Counted from the stretch's first letter, positions 35,884 to 44,396 are shown. The stretch: DNA of 64,000 nucleotides from Dysosmobacter segnis (GCF_014297285.1 NZ_JACOQI010000002.1:124001-188000); one strand, 5' to 3'. A program made the numbers and translations. Notes: generated by a model not told the origin, from the letters alone.

Positions 35884-35947
35884 ATCCGCAAAACCAGTCC
35901 CGCGGCAAAAATGCTGCGGGACTGGTTGATGCCCTGATTCCAAAATG

Positions 35948-35984
35948 AACCCCCGTCTCCGTGAGAAGCGGAGACGGGGGTTTT
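35948..35984 (+). terminator. Terminator after asnA, possibly bidirectional
   Basis: Fourteen-base-pair stem 35948-35961 with 35969-35982 and four Ts. A second strong hairpin without a T run lies just upstream (about 35890-35926). The convergent flavoprotein gene ends at 35988. Confidence 0.8.
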
Positions 35985-35987
35985 CAC

Positions 35988-37199
35988 TTATTCTTCGGCT
36001 GCGATGTCGGCAGCGATCAGGTCGGCCAGATCCTCCAGCTTCCGGTACTGCTCCTCCTTCACGGCGGAACGGATGGTGATGGGCGGTGCGATCTGCTCCA
36101 TGCCCTTCATCTCCTCCAGGTGCTTGGCCATGAGCCGGGCGGCGGCAGGGCCCCAACTGCCGTTTTCAATGAGGGCCACGGTGCGGTTCTGGAGTGCGTG
36201 GGCCTTCAGTTCCAGTAGCAGCGTCTCCATGGGGGTGTAGATGCCGCCGTTGTAGGTGGCGCTGGCAAACACCAGATGGCTGCACTGGAACGCGGCGCTG
36301 ACCTGCTCGGATACGTCGGTGTGGGACACGTCGAAGATCCGCACGTGCCGCACGCCCTTTTCCGCCAGACGGGAGGTCAGGATCTCGCAGGCGTTTTCCG
36401 TGTGGCCGTAGATGGAGCCGCAGAAAATAGCGGCTGTCCACGCCTCCGGCGTGTAGGTGCTCCAGCGCTTGTACTTCTCAAGGAACCAGCCGATGTTCTC
36501 CCGCCAGATGGGACCGTGGAGGGGGCAGAGGTACTGAATATCCAGTCCCGCCGCCTTTTTCAGCACGTTCTGCACCGGCGTGCCGTATTTGCCCACGATG
36601 TTGGTGTAATACCGACGGGCGTCGTCCAGCCATTCCTGCTCGAAATTCACCTCGTCGGCGAAGATGTTGCCGTCCATAGCGCCGAAAGTGCCGAAGGCGT
36701 CGGCGCTGAACAGGGCCTTCTCCGTGGTATCATAGGTCATCATGACCTCCGGCCAGTGGACCAGCGGGGCCATGACAAAGGTCAGCTCGTGGCGGCCCAG
36801 GGACAGGGTATCCCCCTCCTTCACCGCCTGGAAGCGGCCCTCCACCTCCATGGGGAAGAACTGCTTGATCATGGGCAGGGTCTTGGCGTTGCCGATGACG
36901 GTGGCCTCCGGGTAGCGGCTCAGGACCGTTCCCAGCGTGGCGGCGTGATCCGGCTCCATGTGGTTGACGATCACATAATTCAGAGGCTTGCCCTGCAGGG
37001 CGTGTTCCAGATTCTCAAAGAACCGCTCCGCGATGGCCTGATCCACCGTATCCAGCAGGGCCGTCTTTTCATCCTGGATCAGATAGGCGTTGTAGGAGAC
37101 GCCCCGGGGGATGGGATATACATTTTCAAACAGGGCCAGCCGGCGGTCCGAGCCGCCCAGCCAAATCAGATCAGATGTGATTTTCTTCGTGCAATACAT
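35988..37199 (-). CDS. fprA: A-type flavoprotein (FprA/FDP), O2 or NO reductase
   Basis: 403 residues. The N-terminal metallo-beta-lactamase domain has the diiron motif HMEPDH (His80, Glu82, Asp84, His85), with more ligands in VHWPEV, FSADAFG and CPLHGP. The C-terminal flavodoxin domain (about 255-400) binds FMN (FCGSIYGHTENA). Flavodiiron proteins reduce oxygen to water, or NO to N2O, using electrons from rubredoxin or reduced flavins, protecting strict anaerobes. No rubredoxin domain is fused here and none lies adjacent. Confidence 0.94.
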   Translation of the reverse strand: MYCTKKITSDLIWLGGSDRRLALFENVYPIPRGVSYNAYLIQDEKTALLDTVDQAIAERFFENLEHALQGKPLNYVIVNHMEPDHAATLGTVLSRYPEATVIGNAKTLPMIKQFFPMEVEGRFQAVKEGDTLSLGRHELTFVMAPLVHWPEVMMTYDTTEKALFSADAFGTFGAMDGNIFADEVNFEQEWLDDARRYYTNIVGKYGTPVQNVLKKAAGLDIQYLCPLHGPIWRENIGWFLEKYKRWSTYTPEAWTAAIFCGSIYGHTENACEILTSRLAEKGVRHVRIFDVSHTDVSEQVSAAFQCSHLVFASATYNGGIYTPMETLLLELKAHALQNRTVALIENGSWGPAAARLMAKHLEEMKGMEQIAPPITIRSAVKEEQYRKLEDLADLIAADIAAEE

Positions 37200-37251
37200 A
37201 GCTGAAATTCTCCTTTTGATTTATATTTCCGCTGGGTAAATGACTTGTCGA

Positions 37252-37282
37252 ACAAAAAGACACACGGACTGGAAGCCGTGTG
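37252..37282 (-). terminator. Terminator of the DUF4330 gene
   Basis: Stem CACACGG (37261-37267) with CCGTGTG (37276-37282), followed on the minus strand by TCTTTTTG. Confidence 0.75.
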
Positions 37283-37299
37283 CCCTTCGGAAAGGGCCG

Positions 37300-37791
37300 T
37301 CAGTCGCCCCAGATGACATTGGTAATGGTACCGTCAGAAAATTCGATATACTCGCTCTTGAGGATATAATCGGTCTTGCCGATGCGGACCTCCTGATCGC
37401 CCACCTTGGTGGTCATGACCTCGGCGGTAGGGGTGGTGGTGGTCACGGTGAAGATCAACGTCACATGGTCCGGGTCCGTGACCCAGTTCCCATTGGCATC
37501 CAGCACCTGATAGGTCTCCTTCTCCACGGCCTCGATCTGGCCGCCCACCAGCGCGCCGGAGGCCATCAGCGGAGACGGCAGATGGGCCTGACAGTTCTCA
37601 TACAGCTCCGGGGCCACGCCCTCCACCTTCACCTGATAGGTGACTTTTGTCTGGGGCCGCTCATAGTTGATGCTGTCGCCGTTTTTTCCGATAAATTTCC
37701 AGGCCGCCAGCGCCAGCACCGCCACGATCAGCACAATGGCGATGAGGTCGATGATATTCAGCTTTCCGATGCGTTTTGCTTTCTGTTCCAT
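37300..37791 (-). CDS. DUF4330 family membrane-anchored protein
   Basis: 163 residues with one N-terminal membrane helix (about 12-32) and an extracytoplasmic beta-rich domain, matching DUF4330. Function unknown. It is transcribed divergently from the glycosyltransferase/CsaB gene from overlapping promoters at 37850-37878, which hints at shared expression and a possible surface-polymer link. Confidence 0.8.
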   Translation of the reverse strand: MEQKAKRIGKLNIIDLIAIVLIVAVLALAAWKFIGKNGDSINYERPQTKVTYQVKVEGVAPELYENCQAHLPSPLMASGALVGGQIEAVEKETYQVLDANGNWVTDPDHVTLIFTVTTTTPTAEVMTTKVGDQEVRIGKTDYILKSEYIEFSDGTITNVIWGD

Positions 37792-37830
37792 GATTTCCTC
37801 CGTAACGGGCTTGGCCCGATTTTTCCTTGG

Positions 37831-37859
37831 TAGACATTTCGCGTTCTCTATTGTATAAT
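37831..37859 (+). promoter_or_regulatory. Promoter of the glycosyltransferase/csaB gene
   Basis: TAGACA (37831-37836) and TATAAT (37854-37859), 17-base spacer. Confidence 0.7.
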
Positions 37860-37878
37860 ATTTTTCGCTATTTCACAA
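37850..37878 (-). promoter_or_regulatory. Promoter of the DUF4330 gene, overlapping the plus-strand -10
   Basis: Minus-strand TTGTGA (37873-37878) and TACAAT (37850-37855), 17-base spacer. Its -10 shares two bases with the plus-strand TATAAT, so the promoters are face to face. Confidence 0.55.
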
Positions 37879-37900
37879 GGATTTTTTTGGAGGCGCTTTT

Positions 37901-40126
37901 ATGAAGGTCATCCATCTCATCAGCGGCGGCGATTCCGGCGGGGCCAAGACCCATGTGCTGAGTCTGCTGCAAAATCTGAACAAAACCATCACCGCCCAGC
38001 TTGTCTGCTTCCGGGACGGCCCCTTTGCCGAGGAGGCCCGGGCCATGGGCATCCCCACCATGATCTGCGGCGGGAACAACATTCCCCACCTGCGGCGGGA
38101 GCTGGCGGCCTACATCCAGCAGGGAGGGTATCAGCTGATCCACTGTCACGGCAGCCGGGCCAACATGATCGGCGCACTGCTGCGGAAGCCCACAGGCCTG
38201 CCTGTGGTGTCCACCGTCCACAGCGACTACAAGCTGGACTACATGGGCCGCCCCTTCGCCCGGCTCACCTTCGGGGCCATCAATGCCTGGGCGCTCCGGC
38301 ATCTGGACTACCGCATCGGTGTGTCCGACGCCATGGTGGACCTGCTCATCGACCGGGGCTTCCCCCCCGACCGGTTCTACGCCATCTACAACGGCATCGA
38401 CTTCACCCCTGCGCCGTCTCAGGGGGAGCGGCTGGCCTATCTCCGGGGACTGGGTGCCGACGTGGAGAAAAACAGTGTGGTGGTGGGCATCGCCGCCCGG
38501 CTGAACCCCGTCAAGGATATGTCCACCCTGGTCCGGGGCTTTGCCGAGGGCCACAAGACCTGTTCCCGGCTGCGGCTGGTCATTGCCGGTGACGGCGAGG
38601 AGCGGCAGAAGCTGGGGGACCTGGCCCGGGAACTGGGCGTGGAAAAGGAGGTCACCTTCGCCGGCTGGATCAGCGGCGGTATGGATCGGTTCTATTCCGC
38701 GCTGGATGTCAACGCCCTGACCTCCCTCTCCGAGACCTTCCCCTACGCCCTGACGGAGGGTGCCCGGTTCCATCTGGCCACGGTGGCCACCGCCGTGGGC
38801 GGCATCCCCTATCTCATCGATCAGGATGTAAACGGATACCTCTTTACCCCCGGCGACTGGCAGACGTTAGGGCGCTATCTGGCCGCGCTGGGCAACGGGG
38901 ACGCTCTGCGTCGGGAGATGGGCGAGAAGCTCTATGAAAAAGCCTCCGCCAAGTTCTCCATCCAAAGCACTGTGGACACCCAGCTACACATTTATGAGGA
39001 AATCATCCGCCGCCACAACCGTCCCAAACGGGACCGGGACGGCGTGGTGATCTGCGGTGCTTACGGTCGGGGCAACGCCGGTGACGATGCCATTTTGGAG
39101 GCCATTTTGCAGGAGATGCGCTCCATCGACCCGGATATGCCTATTACCGTTCTCACCAAGGACCCCAAGGCCACCCGCCTGACCTACCGGGTGCGGACGG
39201 CGGGACGGATGGACGTGGGCACCTGGAAAAAGGCCATGCGCCACGCGGGGCTGTATATCAACGGCGGCGGCAGCCTCATTCAGGACGTCACCTCCCGTCG
39301 GTCCCTGTGGTTCTATCTCCATAACATTCAGGCCGCCCACAAGGCGGGCTGCAAGGTACAGATGTACGGCTGCGGCATCGGTCCTGTTCTCCGGGAACAG
39401 CACCGGAAGCTGGCGGCCAGCGTGCTGAACGCCAGCGTGGACGTCATCACCCTCCGGGAGCCGGACTCCCTGAAGGAATTGCAGTCCATGGGCGTGACAA
39501 AACCGGAGATCCTCCTGACGGCGGACCCGGCCCTGACCCTCCCCGCCGCCAGCGAGGACGAGATCGACAGCGTTCTGCTGCGGGCGGGCATCCCGACCCA
39601 CGGGAAGTACCTGTGCTTCGCTCTGCGGAATTGGAAGGGCTTTGAGGACAAGGCCCCCCTGTTCGCGCAGGCGGCGAAATACGCCTATGAGACCTACGGT
39701 CTGACGCCGGTGTTCGCCGCCGTGGAAAAGCATCTGGACCCGGTTGCCGGCCGGCTGGCCGCGGCAGGACTGGACATCCCCCACTATTTTCTGGATGATG
39801 CGGGCAGCGCCGGGACCATCATCGGCGCGCTTTCCCGGATGCAGGCCGTGGTGTCCATGCGGCTCCACGCGCTGATCTTCGCCGCCGGACAGGGCATCCC
39901 TCTGGCGGGCGTGGTGTATGACCCCAAGGTCTCCGCTTTCCTGCGGTATATCGGTCAGGAGAACTTCTTGGATCTGGACGCTTTGACGGCGGATGCCCTC
40001 AAGGCCATGATTGACCGCATGGTCAGCTCCCCTATCTCCCCGGAGGAACAGGCTGCTGCCGTGCAGAAGCTGCGGCAGATCGAACAGGTCAACGTGGACA
40101 CGGCCCGCCGCCTACTTGGGAAATAA
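37901..40126 (+). CDS. csaB: Two-domain protein: GT4 glycosyltransferase fused to polysaccharide pyruvyl transferase CsaB
   Basis: 741 residues. Residues 1 to about 370 are a GT-B glycosyltransferase: N-terminal MKVIHLISGGDSGGAKTHV, GNGIDF-like YNGIDFTP, and the family-4 E-x7-E motif ETFPYALTE. From about 378 (VVICGAYGRGNAGDDAI) to the end is a CsaB-type pyruvyl transferase, ending with the MRLHALIFAAGQGIP region typical of that family. CsaB adds ketal pyruvate to secondary wall polymers so that SLH-domain proteins can bind. The glycosyltransferase half probably builds the same polymer. The single reading frame is continuous, so the fusion is real here. wecB and tagO lie 6-8 kb upstream. Confidence 0.9.
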   Translation: MKVIHLISGGDSGGAKTHVLSLLQNLNKTITAQLVCFRDGPFAEEARAMGIPTMICGGNNIPHLRRELAAYIQQGGYQLIHCHGSRANMIGALLRKPTGLPVVSTVHSDYKLDYMGRPFARLTFGAINAWALRHLDYRIGVSDAMVDLLIDRGFPPDRFYAIYNGIDFTPAPSQGERLAYLRGLGADVEKNSVVVGIAARLNPVKDMSTLVRGFAEGHKTCSRLRLVIAGDGEERQKLGDLARELGVEKEVTFAGWISGGMDRFYSALDVNALTSLSETFPYALTEGARFHLATVATAVGGIPYLIDQDVNGYLFTPGDWQTLGRYLAALGNGDALRREMGEKLYEKASAKFSIQSTVDTQLHIYEEIIRRHNRPKRDRDGVVICGAYGRGNAGDDAILEAILQEMRSIDPDMPITVLTKDPKATRLTYRVRTAGRMDVGTWKKAMRHAGLYINGGGSLIQDVTSRRSLWFYLHNIQAAHKAGCKVQMYGCGIGPVLREQHRKLAASVLNASVDVITLREPDSLKELQSMGVTKPEILLTADPALTLPAASEDEIDSVLLRAGIPTHGKYLCFALRNWKGFEDKAPLFAQAAKYAYETYGLTPVFAAVEKHLDPVAGRLAAAGLDIPHYFLDDAGSAGTIIGALSRMQAVVSMRLHALIFAAGQGIPLAGVVYDPKVSAFLRYIGQENFLDLDALTADALKAMIDRMVSSPISPEEQAAAVQKLRQIEQVNVDTARRLLGK

Positions 40127-40169
40127 ACTTTGCCTGTAAAGCAGTTTTATATCACACACTATGCAACAC

Positions 40170-40205
40170 AAGGATGGCCAGACCTTACGAGGTCTGGCCA
40201 TCCTT
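40170..40205. terminator. Bidirectional stem between convergent genes
   Basis: Perfect 15-base-pair stem (40170-40184 with 40191-40205) around a 6-base loop; it contains the stop codon of the small minus-strand gene. T runs are short on both sides. Confidence 0.6.
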
Positions 40206-40379
40206 CTGCTTTCCATACAGAGTCTGCTGGACGGTGATGGTGGTCAATGTGCCGGTAAGCTGCACCAGCACCGCCGTCAGCAGCGCCAGCTCATCCTCGC
40301 TCAGATTCTGGGCGATGGCAACGGCAAGGGTGTTCACCGCTGTGGTAAAGGCCAGCGGATCAAAGTCCTCCTTTGTCAT
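40185..40379 (-). CDS. Small helical protein, probably DUF6774 family
   Basis: 64 residues, an amphipathic helical protein with LAVAIAQNLSEDELALL and a Thr-rich second helix. It is similar in look to DUF6774 proteins of Clostridia; the assignment is from memory and tentative. A good ribosome-binding site (AAGGGGGTGGTGG) precedes the ATG. Function unknown. Its last codons form part of the terminator stem. Confidence 0.6.
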   Translation of the reverse strand: MTKEDFDPLAFTTAVNTLAVAIAQNLSEDELALLTAVLVQLTGTLTTITVQQTLYGKQKDGQTS

Positions 40380-40463
40380 TCCACCACCCCCTTCCTCTAT
40401 CCTATGAGGAACGGGGCCGTTTCAGTCCGCATTTGCGGGCGGGCCGTTGTTCATCCATCATGC

Positions 40464-40512
40464 AAAAAACCTCCCACGGTGTCCCTTCATTTATGGGGAA
40501 ACCGTGGGAGGT
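40464..40512 (-). terminator. Terminator of the CLC gene
   Basis: Stem ACCTCCCACGGT (40469-40480) with ACCGTGGGAGGT (40501-40512), extended inside by GTCCC/GGGGA, with six Ts on the minus strand. Confidence 0.85.
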
Positions 40513-40519
40513 ACTTGTT

Positions 40520-41800
40520 TTATTCGGTTTTCTCGCCGGCGTGGTAGGCGTTGGTATGGACGTTGATGAACTGGGCCTTCAGCTTGGAATAGAGGATGGT
40601 CTGGCTGGAATACAGCCCCTGATACCCGGAGAGCATATAGCTCAGGCAGCAGGCCAGGGCAAAATACAGCATTCCCTCCGCGCCGAACAGCTCCACCGCC
40701 AGCAGCGTGGACGCCACCGGGCAGTTGGTCACGCCGCAGAAAACAGCAGCCAGACCTACCGCGGCGCCGAAGCCCACCGGCAGACCCAGCAGCGGGGACA
40801 CTGCGCAGCCGAAGGTCGCGCCCACGAAGAAGGAGGGTACCACCTCGCCGCCCTTGAAGCCCGCTGCCAGCGTGACCGCCGTGAAAACCAGCTTCAGCAG
40901 GAAGGCCCAGGGCACCGCCACGGTCTCCTGCTCGATGGCCCGGGTCACGATGTCCATGCCCGCGCCGTTATAGTCCGTGCCGAATATCCACGTCAGGGCG
41001 ATGACGGCGAAGCCGCCGCAGATCACCCGCAGCCACGGGTTTTTGATCCGCTTCATCAGGTGTCCCGCGCCGTGCATCAGTTTGCAGAACAGGATGGACA
41101 CCAGCGCGCACAGCACACCCAGCGCCGCCACCCGGACGAACATCCCTACCGACTGATCCGGCACCGCCACGGTGAAGCGGGTAGGCTCCACCCCCAGACG
41201 GACGGACACGCCGTAGGCCACCAGCGCCGCCAGCAGGCTGGGATACAGCGCCACATGGTAGAGCACGCCGATGCTGATGACCATGATGGCAAACACCGTG
41301 GCCGCCAGCGGCGTTCCGAACAGGGCGGAGAAAAATGCCGCCATGCCCGCCAGCGTAGCCACCCGGAGATCTCGGTCATCCAGCCGGAAGGTGCGGCCCA
41401 TACACTGGCCGATGGTGCCGCCCATCTGAAGGGCTGCACCCTCCCGTCCCGCGCTGCCGCCGCACAGGTGGGTCAAAACCGTACCGAAAAAGATGGCCGG
41501 CAGCAGCAAGATAGGCAGCCGCTTTCCTTCATGGACCGCGTCGATGATATCGTCGGTACCCAAGCCGTCCGTCTCCGTCAGCTTGTAAAAGCTCACGATC
41601 ACAAAGCCCGCCAACGGTAGGAGATACAGCACCCAGGGGTGCGTTCCTCGGAAAGCCGTTACCTCATGGACGCCGAAGTGGAACATGGTCCCGATCAATC
41701 CGCAGACCACGCCGATGGCGGACGCAGCCATGGTCCATTTTGCAAGCGTCCACCCGTAAAGGCACCACCGCCGCAGAGCGGTTTTCGTTCTTTTGTTCAC
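40520..41800 (-). CDS. CLC family chloride/fluoride channel or antiporter
   Basis: 426 residues, about ten membrane helices. CLC signatures are present: GSAGREGAALQMG with the gating glutamate, and GGEVVPSFFVGATFG. It moves Cl- or F- across the membrane. The GGEV pattern recalls CLC-F fluoride exporters, but no fluoride riboswitch (crcB motif) was seen upstream, so the ion is undecided. It starts 13 bases after the acyltransferase-fold gene and has no CBS domains. Confidence 0.88.
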   Translation of the reverse strand: MNKRTKTALRRWCLYGWTLAKWTMAASAIGVVCGLIGTMFHFGVHEVTAFRGTHPWVLYLLPLAGFVIVSFYKLTETDGLGTDDIIDAVHEGKRLPILLLPAIFFGTVLTHLCGGSAGREGAALQMGGTIGQCMGRTFRLDDRDLRVATLAGMAAFFSALFGTPLAATVFAIMVISIGVLYHVALYPSLLAALVAYGVSVRLGVEPTRFTVAVPDQSVGMFVRVAALGVLCALVSILFCKLMHGAGHLMKRIKNPWLRVICGGFAVIALTWIFGTDYNGAGMDIVTRAIEQETVAVPWAFLLKLVFTAVTLAAGFKGGEVVPSFFVGATFGCAVSPLLGLPVGFGAAVGLAAVFCGVTNCPVASTLLAVELFGAEGMLYFALACCLSYMLSGYQGLYSSQTILYSKLKAQFINVHTNAYHAGEKTE

Positions 41801-41813
41801 TGTATGTGCTCCC

Positions 41814-42668
41814 TCACTTTACCGCCGCTTTTTCTGCCAACACACTGTTGAAGGGCTCTTCCAGACTTTCCGGGTGCTTGAGATTTCGGAACAACTCCGC
41901 GAAAAAGCGGGAATACTCAATGCCGGTGGCGATCCGCTCGTCCATGACAACGCTCATAGGCATGATCTTCTTCCGGACGCCCTCCGGAGCCAGCGGGTCG
42001 GGGACGGGCCGCCCCATGCAGACGAACACGCTGGTAGTGCCAAACTCGTAGCAGTGGTGGAAAATGCAGGGCGTATTGATGGAGGCCAGATTCGTCACAA
42101 ACAGGCTGGTATGGAAGGGGCTCAGTTCAATGATAGACTTGGGCAGCAAATTATGCCGGTCCAGAAAGCCCGCCAGACCAAAAACCGCCCGGGCCAGACC
42201 CGGCACGCCGAATACGAATTTCGCAAACCGGTCGGTGTCGTTATTGTGCTGAATGTTCTGGTTCTTCTCGATGGTAGAGCGGATCTTCTCCGTCACGGTG
42301 AACACCGTGTCCTCCGGTTCCAGATACACCTTCAGAGAGGTCTCGTCCGGCGTGCCGTCCGCTCGCGTCTTCAGGATCACAAAGCTGAAGCAGAAGTGAT
42401 TCCGTTTGTAGATCCGCCGGTTCATCACGAAATAGTTGATCTTTGGATTTTTCAGCACCGCGCGGTAATAGGCGGACACCAGCAGGCTCATGTGGGTCAC
42501 GGTGCGCCCCTCCCGCCGCTTTGCCCGGATATAGTCCCGGATCGCGTCCTCATCCAGATATTCCTCCGCCCAGTTCTGGGCATCATACCGCTTTGGCATG
42601 ACATAGGGAAGCGCCTGCATGATGGCAGTCAGATCCCGTACTCTCGTTCCGTCTGGTCGCATAGCCAT
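41814..42668 (-). CDS. Acyltransferase-fold (2-oxoacid dehydrogenase E2-like) protein lacking catalytic residues
   Basis: 284 residues. The whole protein aligns by eye with the catalytic domain of dihydrolipoamide acyltransferases/CAT: SLFVTNLASI matches the conserved SNxG region, and MPMSVVMDERIATG sits where E2 enzymes have DHRxxDG. Here His is replaced by Glu244 and Asp by Thr248, so E2 or CAT chemistry is unlikely. No lipoyl or subunit-binding domain is present and there are no E1/E3 genes nearby. It is cotranscribed with the CLC gene. A binding or scaffolding role is possible; function unknown. Confidence 0.75.
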   Translation of the reverse strand: MAMRPDGTRVRDLTAIMQALPYVMPKRYDAQNWAEEYLDEDAIRDYIRAKRREGRTVTHMSLLVSAYYRAVLKNPKINYFVMNRRIYKRNHFCFSFVILKTRADGTPDETSLKVYLEPEDTVFTVTEKIRSTIEKNQNIQHNNDTDRFAKFVFGVPGLARAVFGLAGFLDRHNLLPKSIIELSPFHTSLFVTNLASINTPCIFHHCYEFGTTSVFVCMGRPVPDPLAPEGVRKKIMPMSVVMDERIATGIEYSRFFAELFRNLKHPESLEEPFNSVLAEKAAVK

Positions 42669-42792
42669 TCCTCGTGCTTTCTCCCCGTCAGCTCCAGGGT
42701 AAACGTGTCCGCTGACGGTATGGTGTCTTTATTATAGTTAAGAATCTGCAAATTTTCAAGTTAAACCGCAAAATGTGACCGACGGCTCCTCC

Positions 42793-43365
42793 TTACCGGT
42801 CATCCCGCCAGCCTGCCCCGGCCGTCAGCAGCCCCACTATGGCAGGGAGCAGCCAGAGGCTTCCCTCCGTGCGCCACACCAACCACGCCGTCCCGGACGC
42901 CGCCGCCAGCGCCGTGGAAATGCCCACCCACCGGCAGCCCCATTCCGCCGTTCCGGGACCGGCCAGCCACGCCAGCAGGAGATACAGCGCCCGTCCGCCG
43001 TCCAGCGGGCGGACAGGCAGCAGATTGAAGGCGCACAGCACCCCGTTGGCCCCCGCCGCCGTGGTGCACCCCATCCTGCCGAGGACCGCAGCCGCCAGCA
43101 GATTCGCCAACGGCCCCGCCAGAGCCGATGCCAACTCCTGCCCGTAGCCCATGGCCCCCCGGACCTCGATCACCGCTCCCAACATGCCGACCCGCAGCCG
43201 TCGAGCCTCCCCGCCGCAGAGCCTTAAAGCCAGCAGATGCCCGAACTCGTGCCACGCTGCCGCCCCCAGCACCGTCAGCGCCATCTGCCAACCGCAGCAG
43301 AGGGCGAACCATCCCACCAGCAGAAAAAAGCCGCCGGAGACGGTACACTCAGGCGGTTTCCACAT
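42793..43365 (-). CDS. spoIVFB: Site-2 intramembrane metalloprotease, SpoIVFB type
   Basis: 190 residues, four to six membrane helices. The zinc site HEFGH lies near residue 39 and the second signature LLPVRPLDGGR supplies the metal-binding aspartate. SpoIVFB cleaves pro-sigma-K in the mother cell. The start overlaps the spoIVFA-like gene by 17 bases and has no clear ribosome-binding site, so it is probably translationally coupled. It is shorter than the Bacillus enzyme (288) and has no CBS domain. Confidence 0.87.
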   Translation of the reverse strand: MWKPPECTVSGGFFLLVGWFALCCGWQMALTVLGAAAWHEFGHLLALRLCGGEARRLRVGMLGAVIEVRGAMGYGQELASALAGPLANLLAAAVLGRMGCTTAAGANGVLCAFNLLPVRPLDGGRALYLLLAWLAGPGTAEWGCRWVGISTALAAASGTAWLVWRTEGSLWLLPAIVGLLTAGAGWRDDR

Positions 43366-44293
43366 AATAGATCGGGTTCAGGTAGACCCCGTCCTTTTGC
43401 AGCTCGAAATGCAAATGCGGTCCTGTGGCCATGCCGGTCTCTCCTACCTCCCCCAGCTTCTCTCCCTTTTTTACCGCCGCGCCGGAGGACACGGAGATCC
43501 GTCCGCAGTGAGCATACAGGGTGGCGCAGCCGTTAGCGTGGGTGACTGTGCAGTATTTTCCGTAGCTGCTGCTCTCCCCTACCGCCGTAACGGTGCCATC
43601 GGCAAAGCAGGCGATGGCCGTACCGGTATCCGCCGCCAGATCCACGCCGTAGTGAAACCGCTCCGTCCCCTCCAAGGGGTGATCCCGGTAGCCGAAATTT
43701 GAGGACAGCACGCCCTTTACCGGCGTCTCGTGGTCAAAACCCAAAATCGCCTGCCGCATACTGACGTTTTCCGGCAAATCCTCGTCGGAATAGAGCACAA
43801 GGTCCATCGTCTCCAGCTCCTCCGGAGCCGGGTCCTCTCCCGCAGGCGGGATCGTGTTCAACGGCTCTGCATCCCGCCAGTTCCGCAGCTCCGTCAGTGC
43901 CGCGCCGTCCGCTGTCCGGGCGGCGGTCTGCCGGGTCTCCGCGCCCTCTGGATGGAACACGGCCCGGTACACCTCGTCCGCCGCCTCCGCCGGGGTCCCA
44001 TCCTTGGTAAACAGCCCGCCCACAGCGGAAAATACCGCCTGCACATCCACGCTCCGAGTCATGGCTTCCGACAGCTTTTGGCTGACGCCCGCCATCCTTC
44101 CCGGCAGCAGCAGCTTCGCCGCCACCAGCAGCACGAAAATGCCGCCGCAGGTCACCAGACGGATGAGCCGCAAACGCTCCGCCGCCGACAGGGCGTCCGT
44201 TTTTCCGGACTGACGGCGTCCCACCTGACGCGCCACCGTTCTTTTTCTGCCAACCGATGCGGCTGTCCGCCGCCCTGACCGCCTTGCCGTCAT
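43349..44293 (-). CDS. spoIVFA: M23 peptidase-domain membrane protein, SpoIVFA type
   Basis: 314 residues from the ATG at 44293; the open frame extends to 44473 but that stretch is the tRNA-Pro gene, so it is rejected. A basic N-terminus is followed by one membrane helix (about 52-68), a linker, and a C-terminal LytM/M23 domain (about 210-310) with HYGVDLAADTG and the HLHFEL motif. SpoIVFA holds SpoIVFB inactive until engulfment and is a substrate of SpoIVB. Both His motifs are kept, so it could retain wall-binding or hydrolase activity. A sigma-E-like promoter lies at 44325-44353. Confidence 0.85.
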   Translation of the reverse strand: MTARRSGRRTAASVGRKRTVARQVGRRQSGKTDALSAAERLRLIRLVTCGGIFVLLVAAKLLLPGRMAGVSQKLSEAMTRSVDVQAVFSAVGGLFTKDGTPAEAADEVYRAVFHPEGAETRQTAARTADGAALTELRNWRDAEPLNTIPPAGEDPAPEELETMDLVLYSDEDLPENVSMRQAILGFDHETPVKGVLSSNFGYRDHPLEGTERFHYGVDLAADTGTAIACFADGTVTAVGESSSYGKYCTVTHANGCATLYAHCGRISVSSGAAVKKGEKLGEVGETGMATGPHLHFELQKDGVYLNPIYYVETA

Positions 44294-44324
44294 CCTTCCT
44301 GCCCCCCATCGTTGAATTCTTTCA

Positions 44325-44353
44325 ACTCTATGCGGGGATTTTCCGCAATATGC
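44325..44353 (-). promoter_or_regulatory. Sigma-E-like sporulation promoter for spoIVFA-spoIVFB
   Basis: Minus-strand GCATATT (44347-44353) and CATAGAGT (44325-44332) with a 14-base spacer match the sigma-E consensus (-35 GnATATT-like, -10 CATAnnnT). Transcription would start about 25 bases before the ATG at 44293. Confidence 0.6.
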
Positions 44354-44354
44354 C

Positions 44355-44383
44355 TTGACATCCCGAACCGGATACCGTATAAT
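44355..44383 (+). promoter_or_regulatory. Perfect-consensus promoter of tRNA-Pro
   Basis: TTGACA (44355-44360) and TATAAT (44378-44383) separated by exactly 17 bases, about 13 bases before the tRNA. Confidence 0.92.
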
Positions 44384-44396
44384 GGTAAAGCTGTAT

